Below, in pieces: positions 26,901 to 41,900 of a stretch of DNA of 64,000 bases. The position numbers were made by a program, and so were the translations under genes. The stretch comes from Antedon mediterranea (taxonomy: Eukaryota; Echinodermata; Crinoidea; Comatulida; Antedonidae). Position 1 is the first letter of the stretch. Each line of letters opens with the position of its first letter. The DNA lies in contig NC_092670.1 of NCBI RefSeq assembly GCF_964355755.1, forward strand, positions 6,099,001 to 6,163,000, in the 5' to 3' direction. Below the pieces are notes generated by a model that worked only from the letters and a program-made list of their open reading frames with translations, was not told the DNA's origin and ran no database searches.

Positions 26901-29900
26901 GTCGAGTGTGCTATAGACCCACAATCGTCTTATAGTGTGTTATAAAATATACATCTGCTGTTAGTAATTTAACACCAACATTATGAATCGAGAACAATTG
27001 GCGCACATTTACTTGACAGTTAATACTGTCAAAATAATATGTTTGCAGAAATGCAGTCGATATATTGTATTAAATCTATTTAGAAATAAACGGTTTATTT
27101 GGTGCTGTGCCGCAAAAACAGATCTATACAAGTTTTGATTTCTAATTGTTTACACATTTCAAACCAGTTAGGATATTGGATGATTGTAATAAGATGCTCA
27201 TGTATGTATGTTACCATGGCAATCAACATAAATAAATCCATGTACTAAATTTCATAGGTTTCTGATATCAAAGGTGTATGTACAGTTTTGAAATCGACTA
27301 ACAAGAACCAAATTTAAATGTCAAAATTTGCTTTATTGTTCAAAGGTTTGCATGGTGAATAAACACTAGTAAAGTAAGGTTTGTGGTACACCATGTATTT
27401 CCAAAAGTCTCATGGCACAAGAAGCTAGGCGCAGGCCTAAACCATTCAAAAAGGCAGCACTCAAATTTTGGATGCAGAGTAGAACAATTATAGACAGCCA
27501 CACTACTGCCTGATTTTCAAACGCGCTCAATCAACAGCCTAGCCATGTGTTGCGCATTTCTGTTTCTCACTGTGTAACAAAAATTGCACTCATATACCGA
27601 AATGGCATATTTGATGATGTAAGAGTTCAATGGAGTAATTATTTAATATCATCCAACCCACAACCCACAATTCAAATAACAAGAATCTACTCAGGTCTGT
27701 TTAAAACAAAATATACCACATTTCCTGATAAATATTTTATATTATAAAATTAAGAATTTAATTATGTAATATACTATAATATACTGTAAATAAAATGTTT
27801 GTCTATACCACCTATTAAAATAAGGAAGCTAACAAAGATGTAGACTTCCTCCCTAAAGTTTATCTTATTCACACCTTAATTTACATAACAATAAATAATG
27901 TATAGCATTACTACAGACTGGATCATCGCCAACTTAGTGGCTCCTCCAATCATGATACTGAGGACCGAGTTTTAAAAAAACTCCAAACTTAACACCAAAT
28001 AAAGTGTTACCAATTGTAGGTCACATGTTTTTATGCTTTCTTCCATGAGAGAAACATATTTATGGAATATAGAACCTTTTATTTTTCAATAAATTTGTAC
28101 ACTTAATATTGCAACAAATTCTCTTTAATAGTAATATTGTTTTCAATCCATTTTAAACTTTTTTGAAGGATTTTATAAATTCTTATATAATGCCTGTTAT
28201 GTTTGTATATTGCAGTACTGTATATTCCTATTTTTTCTATTAGTTGTTCTTGACTGATTTACTTTAATTAAAAATATTTCTATTTGCAGTGCTAAAGCAA
28301 GCAGCAGATTTACTAAGCGTTGATGAATATCAATTAGCCAATGCTCTCACAGAGAAGACTCGTCTACTCAGGGGAGAGCTTATTAGTACTCCACTTGATG
28401 AACATCAGGTAATTTATGAAATATTTGGTAGGCCTACTAGAGGTTTTTTAAAAAAACAAATTGGATTCTTTTGGATTGGTAATAGGGTATGTGAAGTGTA
28501 GAAAGTGGACTTCAGCGAGGGTCTCCATACTAAATTTTAAAATTTACAATGCAAAAGATATTTTCAGTTCTGGCACTTCATTTTCGGGTTTTTTTATATA
28601 AAAAAACGTATGGAAATATTCTTTCTGCAGCCAGTAATCAGCCTAACCAGGTACCCATTTGTACATCTGGGTACAGTGGAGAGAGGCAAATATAAGTAAA
28701 GTGTCTTGTCTAAGGAAACTGGCAATGCAACAAGCACACATTAAACTCAAACTCACAATCGCTCGATCACACACTACACCACACGCTCTCAGTATATACA
28801 GCACTCTATGCGATATTTCCAGATGGTCTTCTATCCTAACTTTGGTGATCTGACAAAGTTTCCATAATATAATGTCATTATATCATCAAAAACCTACTCA
28901 AATTATGTAAATATAATTAATGTTATTTAACAATTTAATCACTCTAATTTTTTATATTTTACAGGCACGTGACTCACGAGATTCGCTAGCAATGAATTTA
29001 TATGCCAGATGCTTTCATTGGATTATTAGCAGAATTAATGTGAGAATTCGGACCAAACCTACATTCCATTCTGTTGGAGTTCTCGACATTTTTGGATTTG
29101 AGAATTTTGAGGTAAAAAATTATAATTCTGTTTACATTTATTAGTTATACATTTTAACTGAATTAATAATCAAGTTAAAATATGTAACAAAATTTATTAA
29201 CAAATTTATTTAGAGAGCTATAATTAAATATATTACCAAAAGAGATGTTTCTTCCTTATATACATATTTGAAGGTTTTAAACTACTTTTGAAAATTATCC
29301 GCCATCGTAAATCCAACATAGGTTGTGTTTTGCTTATACAAAACATAAACTGACTATTTATCTCATATAAATATTTAATAGCAGAAATAGTTTTTGTCAG
29401 TAGTAGAATTTTGGAATTTGAGTAAAGAAAAAAAACATGGCTGAATCACTTATTCCTAATCACTTCCTATTAAAAATCTCATTTGTTTAATCATAATAAA
29501 TGATTATAGATTAATTACTATTTGCTATGCAAACATTGATCTAGATCAACTTCCTTGTGGTAATCTCATGCATAGCGTACTGTCAGTCGTGAATTTCAAT
29601 TTATTTCAAGCTTACAAGCAATTTTGTATTTTACAAATATTCAATATATTCCAATTTAAAATATAAGGAAATAAATAAATAAACTTTAAAAAAGTAAATA
29701 GACCCAATAAATAAATTGTTGCTCTGAAGATGTTGCCATTATTTGCACCCCTGACAACATAGTAGGTACAAAAACTAGATTTCAGGGGTGGGGGAATTTA
29801 AATACAATTCAAGGTTTTGATGGAATAAGAGACAATGTAATTTTACAGATTGACATATTGACATATTGTATGTACATGAAGGGTAACTCAAATAACATAT

Positions 29901-32900
29901 ACATTAATTGCTTACAAGTTCACACACACATTATATCTTTTGTCAATCTTTTCTTTTTTTCTTTTTTTTGGGTAAATTATACAAAATGAAAATCCTAGTA
30001 AGTATGGCAATAAATTATAAGGAATGAAAGAGGAAACCCAAGATGTAATATCAATTGCCAAATTCCAATTGTGAATAATAATAATAATAATTAAATACAC
30101 ATTATACTAATTCTAACACTACAAGAACACACACATCATATCAAACATTCATAGTGACTAACTATCACTTATGTACTTCTTATTGAAATAATCTAATACA
30201 CTATCAGTATTTGAATAATGTGAATCGATTTGAGCAGTTTAACATCAACTTTGTCCATGAGAAGATCAAAATCATATTGACCAAGAGTATATTGACCAAG
30301 GGCTATCACTTGCCTACTTTATTTACATATTCTAACATAATATCAATATTTGAATATACACAGGTGAATCGATTTGAGCAGTTCAACATCAACTTTGCCA
30401 ATGAGAAGCTGCAAGAGTATTTCAACAAACACATCTTCTCTCTTGAACAACATGAATACAACGCAGAAGGCCTAGATTGGGTTGACATTGATTGGCAAGA
30501 CAATGGAGAATGTCTTGATCTTATTGTTAGGGTAAGAGCTTATCAATGTAGTGTACATCATTAAACACAAAAACACAAAACCATTCTGCCACAGCATAGG
30601 AAAATAACACAACATAGTGAAAAACATCATGTTGCGATATGAGAGATGTAACTGATAATAATACTTCATTCATCATTGTTTAAAAGTTTAAATTTGTTTT
30701 TAAAATTCACCTTTTTGACTATTTTACTTTTTGTGCTGTGCTGTGAAACCTTTTGGTAAAGAGCACCTTTTAAATATTCAGATTTTTATTATTATTTAGT
30801 TACTATTCTTGTAGCCGTCTTCTTCTGAAGACACATGGTCGTCATTGAAAGATACATATATTGGATGAGAATAAATTAAGAATCCTGCATATCTAAATTA
30901 ACAAATTCTTTTTCAATTTCTACTAATGTAATTAAAAACCAATAATGAAAACAAACCAAAACAAGGAAATAAAATCCAATTTCTGAGAAAATATATTACA
31001 ACCATTTCAATGGACAGCCTGTCTCACATATCAGCCAAGTGCCACTTGCTTACCTTTTCATGGCAGGGCAGTGCCACTCATACATATTCATGAAGTACCT
31101 CTCTATGTTACTGAGTGTAGTTTACATCCGGTTTTGTTTGAGAAACTGATTTCACAGTTTATTCCAAATCCAGACAGATAATAATGAACAACAGTTCTTA
31201 GTAAGTTTTAGGCACATTCAATCTACCATTCTTAATAAAATATTTTAAATAACAATCTTTGTCTTGCACACAGAAACTTGGATTGTTATCCTTGATAGAT
31301 GAAGAAAGTCGATTTCCCAAAGGAACTGATGGAACCATGTTGGACAAGCTTCATAGCAACCATGCTGTATGTATTTACTCTCTTCTCTAGATATACCATG
31401 CTTTGAAATACAGACAATTACTGAATGAAAAACTTTTTTATATGCTACCCCAGTATATACATTTCTGTGACATTCACTTAATTCGGATTTTCTTTGTCTA
31501 CATTTGAATTCTGAATCTGGGCCACTGTTGCCCATCTTTCTTTTCTGAAGTATTAATTACAATTAGGTATACATGATTGTCACAAAAAATCAATCTTCTT
31601 CCAAGCTAATGATATGTAGTGACTTCATACTTAAACTTCATAATGATAACAAAATGTGATGTGCCCATATATGGACATGATGATGTCATATCACTACCAT
31701 ATTTAAGCATATCATTACCATATTTGGGCATATTTTTTGTTGTCAAACTGGTTTAATATTATACAGAGCTTTAGAGTTGTGCAATGAGACTGATAAGAAA
31801 CTTTATTTTATTTGAAGTTTTTGTGAACTGAAAAATAGAAGAAAACGATGGTTTAAGTAGATTTGAGTTAATTTTTATGAAAATGTATTCTGTATCTCCA
31901 CAGAAAAATGGGTTCTATATCAAGCCCCGTGTGAACAATTCTAAGTTTGGGATCAAGCATTATGCTGGTGATGTATTTTATGAGACAACCGGCTTCCTAG
32001 AGAAAAACAGAGATACATTCAGAGATGAGATGCTGACAACAATAAAAGAAAGCAGGTTTGTATATTGTTTAATCATGGGCATTTTGAAATACACTGTGAA
32101 TATAATCGAATCTTCAGGACCCAGAATTGGCATTGGTGGTAGTGGTAATACATGACATCATTTCTACAGTACTGCAAAGGGAATTCATGTGTGCCATTAA
32201 CTCTCCCAAGTCTAAACTTTCATTCGTCCACAACCTTACAATTGTGTTGTTAACATTGTATTTTTGTTTAATAAAAAAATGTTAAATAAAATAAGTTGAT
32301 CTGGCTCTATGGTTAAATTAAGTTGAATTAAATTGAACTCCCTGAAAATCTTTAATTTCAATTTCTATTTATTTCCACAATATAACAACAAGTATATAAT
32401 ATAAATAGCATTATGAGAAAATAGTAAATAGATAAATGTGAATAAAAATACAATGAAAAAGTAGCTCAGTGATGTGGAGGGAGAGTTAGAAATAATTCTA
32501 ACTTACTATATATGACCAGTTCAAGGTGCTGACTGTAATGTGCAAGGACCCGCTAGAATAATATATTTATGTTGTTTTCAAAAAATAAATCAAATATTCT
32601 TTATATATTTTTTATAGGTCTGACTTCATATATGACTTGTTTGAAGACATGCAGGAATCATCTCAACCAAATGCCGCAAAGAAGAACAGAAAGAAACCAA
32701 CCGTTAGCTCACAATTTCAAGAATCTCTCCACTCCCTCATGTCCACACTGAGTGCTTGCAATCCTTACTTTGTACGCTGCATTAAACCAAATTCCACAAA
32801 GGTATGTAAGTTTATTGAGTTGCTTTCTAGTCAAAAATCAAACAGGATTTTCGATGGTCGGATTCCTGCTTGATCCCGGCGCAATCCCACTTTATCGTTC

Positions 32901-35900
32901 CAGAAATCCCGGCGGTCAGGGTTCTATAAATAGTAATTGTGCCATATAACTTTAGTTTTTTATGGTATGTTTCTATCTTCAGGCTCCTAATGCATTTGAA
33001 AAAACTTTAACTCTCAATCAACTGCGATATTCTGGTATGTTAGAAACGGTCAAGATCAGACGGGCAGGCTTTCCTGTTAGAAGGTTATTTGATGACTTTG
33101 TTAGAAGGTAAGAGGAATAGATTTTGGTAAATGTTAATGTTCTTTATGTTTCATTCACAAATACCTACTTTCCTATGATAATGCGTTTCCATGATGCTCA
33201 AGCAAGTAGTAGTTAGTTATAAACTATTTTAAATGCTGCACAGGATGGTGTTATTGCTTTCAATTCTCTGAATTCGTGACTGATTAAAATTCTTTATTTT
33301 ACTCTGAAAAACAATAAATATCAATTGTCATCTATGTAGTCTGGTTTCTGAGAGTATAGGCAGGATAGGAATTTGTGATCATGCTTTGAATGCTCAATTT
33401 GTAACAGTCACGGTTTTAGTTACTGGGTCGGTAAAATTGATCCTAAATTTAATTTCTAACGGTTTCCATTAGACTGTTATTTAAATTTATTTTAACATAT
33501 TTTAACCAATGTTTAACCACTTTTCTTGTTCATTAGGTACCGACCATTATTAGGCAAAGATACACAATCATCGCACTCTCAACACAAATGTATTTCCTTA
33601 CTGTCATCATACGAATCCACAAACCAGAAATGGCAAATAGGTCGCACTAAGGTCTTTCTGAAGGAGGACTTGGAGATCAAACTAGAGCGGGATCGTGCTG
33701 AGAGGGTGGAGACCCTTGTTACAAAAGCAAAGGCATGCTTTAAAGGCTACAGAGCAAGGTACGTTTAAACATTTAAAAAATGAATTATGATTTTATTCAA
33801 TCTATTTTTTTTCTTTTATACACATCCAGCAGCAAGTAACTCAGTATTACAAGATGAATGAACCATATCCATCATGCTTTTAAATCTCATTTGAGGTTAA
33901 AGTTAGGTTCCCACAATAAAAACTATCAATAAGTATTATTATTAAAATATCAGTAATTATGTTATATGACATTATAGCATTGTTATAGCATCTTAATGGA
34001 TTGACAAAAAACTTGAGCAATTGAGAAGTGAGCCCTCTATCACATTGCAAATATTGATATATATATATTTTGCAAAGAACGCTCGTTGAGCTTGTGCACT
34101 CTTTGTGTTCATAATCAGTGTACCATGTCCCGCATACCTGGCTCAGCCTATATATTGTGCCAGTTCTGCGGTACATTTCATTTCGAAACCTGAGCTGCAC
34201 TGACGAGATCTAATAAGATCGAAACAGTACTGTCTGCAGATTGGCTATATATCTATATATAAATTTACGTAAGGGCAAAATTCGGTAAATCGCGCCTTAC
34301 TTCTAGAATTTTTACTCGATGGTATATACAGTTGGTTCGTACTTTCGGTACTGATTTTAACCACCTGATGTAACCCTGTTTACTAATTAAATTAAGTTAG
34401 ATAATTAGTTATTGACGATTAAAACGAATTTAGGTTCAACGATTTGCCCCAAATAGGGGTGTTTTCCGATCGTGGTATACACTGTCTAATGAATGTCCAT
34501 GGAAAAATACCCGCATACAATAATACGAGGATGATTCGCATTTTCCTATCTCCTCCTACAATAATTGTTTTTAATGGCTGAAAACGGGTTGAACAGCTCG
34601 AGTACAGTATCATAATGTTGAAGACAGGCCGATTTTCTTAAAAAAATAATATTTTGATAGATTTAATATACGTTTATACAAATGTATTGATTTGCGATGA
34701 ATGGAACATTCCAATCTCTGTTCGACAAGTTTCTCTCTGTTCCACAAGTGTCTATTCCCTCATGCGTCGTAAAGGCAAGTACTGTATACTCATAACAGAA
34801 ATTCGATCCATTTTTTTTTCAATCTGTACTGCAGAGGTTGGATATAGATTTTTTTAAACGAATAATGAGCTAGCGTTTTCAGTCGCCGTATATTATGTAC
34901 AAATCTTTATTATTGCAGTTAAACCACCCGCATCATCACCCTTCCCTCACTGGCATGAGTAGTAGTAGTAACTAATTAAGTTGAGTTAGATAATTTAATA
35001 TTTATTGACGATCTTAAATCGAATTTATAATTTGCCCCGAATAGAGGTGGTTTTCACAAATTGTTTTACATTATATAAACATATACACGTCGTAGTGATG
35101 TATCGTTACATGTACTGTACACTTTCAATCGACTAGGACGGTGATAGTTTCAACAAAGTATTACATCGCAATGGTTTACTGTGTTTAGTGGTATATTATT
35201 TGTAAAACATGAAAACAATTAATATTTCCTTACTAAATGGGATAAAGAATATATTTAAAAATTTTTCCTCCTTGCACCCATCCTCTTCCCCATCCCTCAA
35301 CACTAATGTTACATACAAAACACAACTTATTAAGTTTTAAACAGTTTCTCTTGCGGAAGGAATTCCCAGGGTGCTAATTTTAGTTGAGTACATAAATCAA
35401 AGTGTCTATTTATTCGTTCCTGCAATACGTACATTTGAAATCGCCAGTGTTTTAACGCTGAAATTATTATGTATTCAAGAACCATCTGTGGGCACGACCT
35501 AGATGGTACGCGAGCGAAGCGATATATATATATATATTTAATATTGAAGATAATCAATTACTAAGCAAAAAGCGCATGTTCCACACTTAATGTGGATGTA
35601 TCTTTTAAACTAGGGTGCATGATGTGTGCATGCAAGGTTATTATGACATGTTTCCTCCCTCCCCACCTCGATCCATTTTGATGCTTTAGAGGCAAAAATC
35701 GATGACACATCGATTGACCTGACCTGGGTAGGTCGTTGGTCTTTGCAAAACAAATCTCCATATTCTTTGTGGTTCTTGACCTTTGGCTTTCATTAGAGGT
35801 TGCCTACATTTTGAATGATTTACATTAATATAATAAAACCTATTATCATCATCGTACATGCTAAATGTATCTGGCATTAAGTTTATCTGTTGTATTATGA

Positions 35901-38900
35901 TCTGACCCTTGCAGCCTCATGGTTAAGTTCTGTGTGATAGTTTCTATGTTCAATTCAAGCCAGAGGTCATTTTAGCATCCACGTGTATTGAATATTTATG
36001 AACAAGATTGTTACACTTTTATTTACAATGATTTATGAAATAATGAATGCATTTATCAATACGACTAGCTTTTATCAAAGCCCTAGTGGCTTAATGGAAA
36101 GACTATATTCTAATTATATTTAATAAAGTTGAAGTTCAATCTCCTTTAAGTTTCTGAGCCATTGGGAGTTTGTGAATCCTCAGGAAGTTTCTGACATCCT
36201 TAGATTTCTAGTCCCCTCACTTGTAAACTGCATTAGGAACTCACAATTTTTGACCACTGGGAGTTTAAACATCCTCAGGAAGTTTCTGATATCTTAAGTT
36301 TAGTGTAATGATCCCCACATTTGTACACTGCATTTGTACTAAACTCACCATTCTGTTTTTGGCCAATGGGAGTTTAAAATCCTCAGTAGGTTTTTGATAT
36401 CTTAAGTTTAGTGTAGCCCCTACATGTGTACCCTGCATTATAGGTACTGAACTCACCATTCAAGTTTGTGATATTCTGTGTAGTCCTCACATTTGTATAC
36501 TGTACCATTATAGGTAATACAGTACTGCACTCCCCATTCTGTTTCTGACCCACTGGGGAGTAAGAATCCTCGGGACGTTTGTGATATCCTAAGATTTGTA
36601 GTCTCTCCTTATAGTTCTATACTGAACTCATCTTTCTGTTTCTGATATCTTAAGTTTATTGTAGTCACCAAATTTGTACACTGTATGTACCTGGTACTGC
36701 ACTCACCATTCTGTTTTCTATGGACCATGAGAGTTTATAAATCATGAGGAAGTTTAAAATGTGAAATGTCCTGACCCAATGGGGATTTAAAGAATCTTTA
36801 GGAAGTTTGTGATATCCTGTGTAGTCCCCACATTCTATTACTAAAAAGATTAAAGATATATTGTCTCCCTGAATTTTTTTTTATGTTTTTGTTGAATATG
36901 ACATTTTAATGTCACATAAATAGTAATTAACTTTGACCAAAAATTGAATCACAAAAAGAATTTACAGAATGACACCACAAGTTTAATCTAGCTGCGATTT
37001 TCTTTTTCCATGCGTGTTTGCTTTATTTCTTTGATTCGCATGAGTGCTCATTTCCTGAGCTTTGATTGGTTGCGCAAACTCTACTAATTTTCGCTGAAAA
37101 ACTCAGAGAACTAAGATTCAGGGTTGGGAAGATGGAAATATGAATAAACAGGCATATACTGACACTTTCAAATTTGACTAGTGCAAAACAGGTTTGAGGT
37201 TTCAATCTCACCACATCATAGAATCTGTGGTTTAGTCTAATTAAACATCCGACAAATATAGACAGTTGAAGTCATTTTTGTTTTTCCTACATTTCCTTGT
37301 ATAGTGTTTCTGCATTTCCTTAAGAACTAGCGGATGTTCCTTCATACATGAACATCGCACAATTGTGTCTGTTTGAACTTGTTAGCACCTGTTCCTAATC
37401 TAGAATGAAGTAGAAAAACTTCTGCAGTGTCTAAAAATAGATTAGCAGAAGAATCCTCCTGTGTGTACAACCCCTACCTTCAATGCTGAGGAAGACTAGA
37501 GAACCGCATTACATAAGTTGCCTCCAGGGACATGTGTCTAAGCAGCTCTATCCTCTGTTATGTAATTTTTATGTTAAGGATGACTCGTCAATATCTTATG
37601 CAAAATTATAGTTTATAAATAGAAAATTGAAAACGAATCAAGTATATTAATTTTTAACTCGAATTCATGTTACAAATATTTTTTTAAAGTATTACCGGTA
37701 TTGTTTTTTTTTTGCTTGTTAATTTTTTTCCCATTGGAAATAAGTTCATCAGGATTTTTATGAGCTACCTGTAGTCTTTCTCAGCTTATTGAATATTTTG
37801 TACATTCTGATGTCCTTTGATATTTTGTTTTTATTGTAATTGTATAATATATCCATATCTTTAATATATATATTTTTTTTTTACTGAGATGATTTATGTA
37901 TTGTACTATGAACTTACTATGAATTTACATGTTTTTTCTTATTATATTTCAGGAAAGCATACAAGGCGACAGTTGCAAAGATAGTGTTTGTACAAAAGTA
38001 CTGTAGGGTAAGTATTAAAAAAAAGTGCATTCATTCCTATGATATAAGGGCTTTACCATTATCGCTAGTTCAACTAGTTAGTTAGTTAGTTTTTTATGCA
38101 GCAGTAGTAGACAGAAGAATCTTGGATATGGCAATTAATGAAGTTAATTTTAAAGCTTGTGAAGATTAATTGAATCAAACATTGGATTGTCCAATTATTG
38201 TCAGATGATGTTTAATGGAAAATGAAATTCTAAAATCTAACACAGTTCACAGTGTAGAAGAGGCTACATGTTTGCAGTTGACTGTTCAAAACAGTTGGCA
38301 TTCCCAGGCTTTTGAGAGGTGAACATATCCCCTATTCCTATTTAAAGTTTCACATGTGCTTGGCTATACTCAACAACATATAAAGTATCTTCTTTATAAA
38401 ACAATATGTAGATCAAAAAGGAATATTTTTAATTAATTAATTAATAGTATGAACAGAAAAGCCTTCAAAAACATGAACAATCTCCCCCCCCCCCCCCTCC
38501 CCCCATGGCACAATATATGAGTCACTTATATAGACTTAATGTGAACATGTATCAATAAGGATATGATTTTCCTAACTGTGGAAATAAATCTATTGAAACA
38601 CTCCCGACTTGTGGCAGCCATCCAAAAACATTTATCAAGCCATGAGGAATAGATTGACAAATAAGGCCTAAACTTAGCAAGCCTCTTATATGTAATTTAC
38701 AACGTCCGCGTACTTGACATATACATCTATATCATATGCTTACAGAAGTAATGATATAATGTCTGTAATTTGCAAATATCTATATCCATATTCAAGTCTT
38801 ACAGATTATTTTGTTTACAGTTTTTTATATAAGGTTAGCTGTGTTTCTGAAAATCGCAACATTATAAATTCAATTTATCATTATTTTATTAGATATTATA

Positions 38901-41900
38901 GCTCATTTAAATGTAAGTTCACATACGTTAGAGATATATGACGATAATGTTTGGATTATGAAAATTAAATTATGAAGTAATCCTGTTTTCCCACAGAAAA
39001 CAAATTAATGTTTTGATATCGTATCGATATTATATTGGTAAAATTTAAATCTAATATTTTCTGAATGAATGCCAAATTTGTTTTGAAATTTTAATAAACA
39101 ATAAAATAAAAACATGATATTTAAATTTCATAGTGAATTAACTTCTCACTCGCTTCAAACTTTTACTTTTGACTTCAACAAAATGTGCATAATGATGATG
39201 TAATTTAGTTTGATCTATTTCAATATCCTAAAAAATAATAAATTTTAATATAAACAAAATATACAAGTCATCCCAGGGCACAGTTAGTTTCCATTTAATT
39301 TGGCTGTCTCAATGCTTAAGGTTATTCAGTCAATTCGCAGCATGCCATAAAGACGCCTGTTATCGCATTTCGTGAGGGTACTGACTTTGGGAAGCTTTGT
39401 GGTTTTTACAAGAAATACTTCAGAGAGGTTTATTTGTTGTCGAGGTATAATCTCTGTGCATTTGGTAAACAGGGGCTGATCCTTACATACTGTATTAATA
39501 ATAGTCTGTCAAAAATAGATATCAAACGGTACTGTAGTTCATAACTTCATTTTAGCTGTCAAAGGTCAAAGTACAACCACTTGGATCTGCCCCTGGTAAA
39601 AAAACAATGTGTTTGAGGGGCTCTCAAAGAAATCCTTTTTCCCTACTCTTTTTCTTATTAATTGTTGTTTTTGCAGTATATGTATACATAGAGAGATGAC
39701 AGAATGGACAAAACTCATATTTATAATTAATTACTTATAAAAATAATTTAATGAATGAAATGTATAATGTTAAATTAGCAAATTCAGTTGTTAACTGCAG
39801 AGTAATTTACCAGCATAGTTAGCATGATTCACAATCACTTTGACAGACTTTTAAAGGAAGCAAGGGTTTTGTCAAGATTACCATGCAATTAACTTTTTAC
39901 CAGGTATGGTAAAAATAAAAAAAAGGACTTTAAATAAATAACGTTGGAAAGGATGCAACACTTTTCTAGGTTGAAATTGGTAATTTTTTATATTTTTATT
40001 TACACAAAGCAAACAAGCCCCTTGATTTATTGATGTATTCAAAGTGATTTGAAGCAAATTTTTACCTTAATATGTTTGTCTAGAAATGTTTGACAAATCA
40101 CAGCTGACAGATTACGTAACATAGTATGAACACATAGTTTCTTTTGTACAGTGCAATCTTATTCTGCCTAACTTTAGTCAACCAATTGAAATTGGATTGC
40201 ACTGGACTTGGTCAATCAGTCACAGGCTAATGTAGTTGACCAAAAAAGATTCCAATACGAATGCTGGCTAAAATTCCCTTTGAACTAATTTAACCAAACT
40301 TAACAGTAATCCCCAAATAACAGCCATCTTAAGAAAGCCTTCTAGAAAGATATCCCTTCACTATTATATTTTTGACACATATACTGTATCACTGTATAGG
40401 TTTATACCTTATATATTGTAGTTTTCCTGTGAGTATGTGTTAGGCCTGTGTGTTCACGATGCTCCATGCTGTCTGACCCAAGTAATTTGATTGAACTTTG
40501 GCATTTGCAGTTTTCTTTCTTTTTTGATATTTTAGATAACATTTTTAAGAATCATAATACAAATTTTAAAATATATATTTTTATTAATAATTATTAATAA
40601 TCATTTTATTAAACCAAAATTAATCTTTTATTCTCAAAATAGCATTTTGCTATACAAGTTACCCATCTCAAGAAAATGTCTATACCCCACTCCACTTTTT
40701 CCATTTCTTTCAAATCCTATTAATGGACCAATAAGAAAATTATATTTAAAAACTTTACACATGCCCTATCCAATCAGAAATGAGTATATAGGTCATTGAC
40801 CAATCAATTTGATCCAGGCTAGTCTGTGCGGCAATTCTCGAACTAAGTGTGCGTAGTCAGGAAATAAGTTGATATAAATAGTTTTCAAACAACTATCGCT
40901 TCTGTGACATTTTCAAATGATTGCGTTGATGGAATTCAGTTGCTGAGAGCAAGATAAAAGTTTGCATAATACAGAAAGTTTTGATAGGTGTTAGAAAGCT
41001 TGAGGCATCCCAAGGATTGGGAGCTTCTTTATGAAGTCACACCAGCAAATATTACATGTTTTACCTTGAATAGTGCATCAATATTGTAAACAATTTTAAA
41101 AAATGATTTTATTAGAAGAAGAATGCATATCTTATGTTTCTCTACTCGATTGTTACCTTGAATCGCAGATGTACCGACAGAGACGTCGATTTCTCAACCT
41201 CAAAGATGCCACCATTACTTTGCAAAGGTATGAGAGAGGCCGTAAGGCACGTCAACTCTTCCATGTGATGATGGAGGAAAGAAGGATGGAAGAAGAACGA
41301 AAACGAGAAGAGCAGCGAAGAAGAGCTGAGGAAGAGCAAAGGTTTGTTGTTTTTTTATTTACAAAAAGAAAATGTATATTTCATTTTTTCTTAAATACTG
41401 TGTTCATCACAAAAGTTGTTTTAAAATTATTATTATTATTTATTCCCTCTGTCTTGCAAAATGTTAGACTTGCTTATCCTGCTTTTTCAAATTTTTGTTT
41501 GGTATATCCCTTATAAAATGTTATTGAATAATTTTGATGATTAAGTAATTTGAATTCAAAAGATAAGAAGTCAGTGGCTTTCGAAAATGATTATCTCAAT
41601 ATGAAAATGTATTTGATATTTAAAAACAAAAAGGTATACTGTATAAAGCTACTTGGCTGTGTTTACTCCAAGAACTATTTATGTTCAGTTAAAATTGTGC
41701 CCTGTATGTATGCCACTGACATACTTATCTAATTTTCTAATCTCTAGCACTTAAGTAGTTAAATTAATCACAATCCAATTTACTAATTTCTAACCTAACT
41801 GCTAAGAATTTGCTAGTACAACTAATATTAAATGCTTTTTCCTATTTAATATTTTAGTTTAGAATGCTATACTAATTTTGCTTATAAACTGATTACTCAA

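Larger units (their letters stand above)
33759..37952. other. Intron, 4.2 kb, repeat-rich
   Basis: Contains two similar blocks at 34385-34470 and 34970-35058, a TA run (35521-35537), a tRNA-like string (36078-36145, weak), a decayed tandem repeat (36140-36840) and one copy of a dispersed repeat (about 37030-37145). Confidence 0.75.

Noticed and set aside
30211-30564. 117-codon frame that seems to extend the relay exon upstream
   Set aside because: The upstream part is a degenerate tandem copy of the exon start. The conserved protein begins at 30364 after a proper acceptor, so the extension is not taken as coding.
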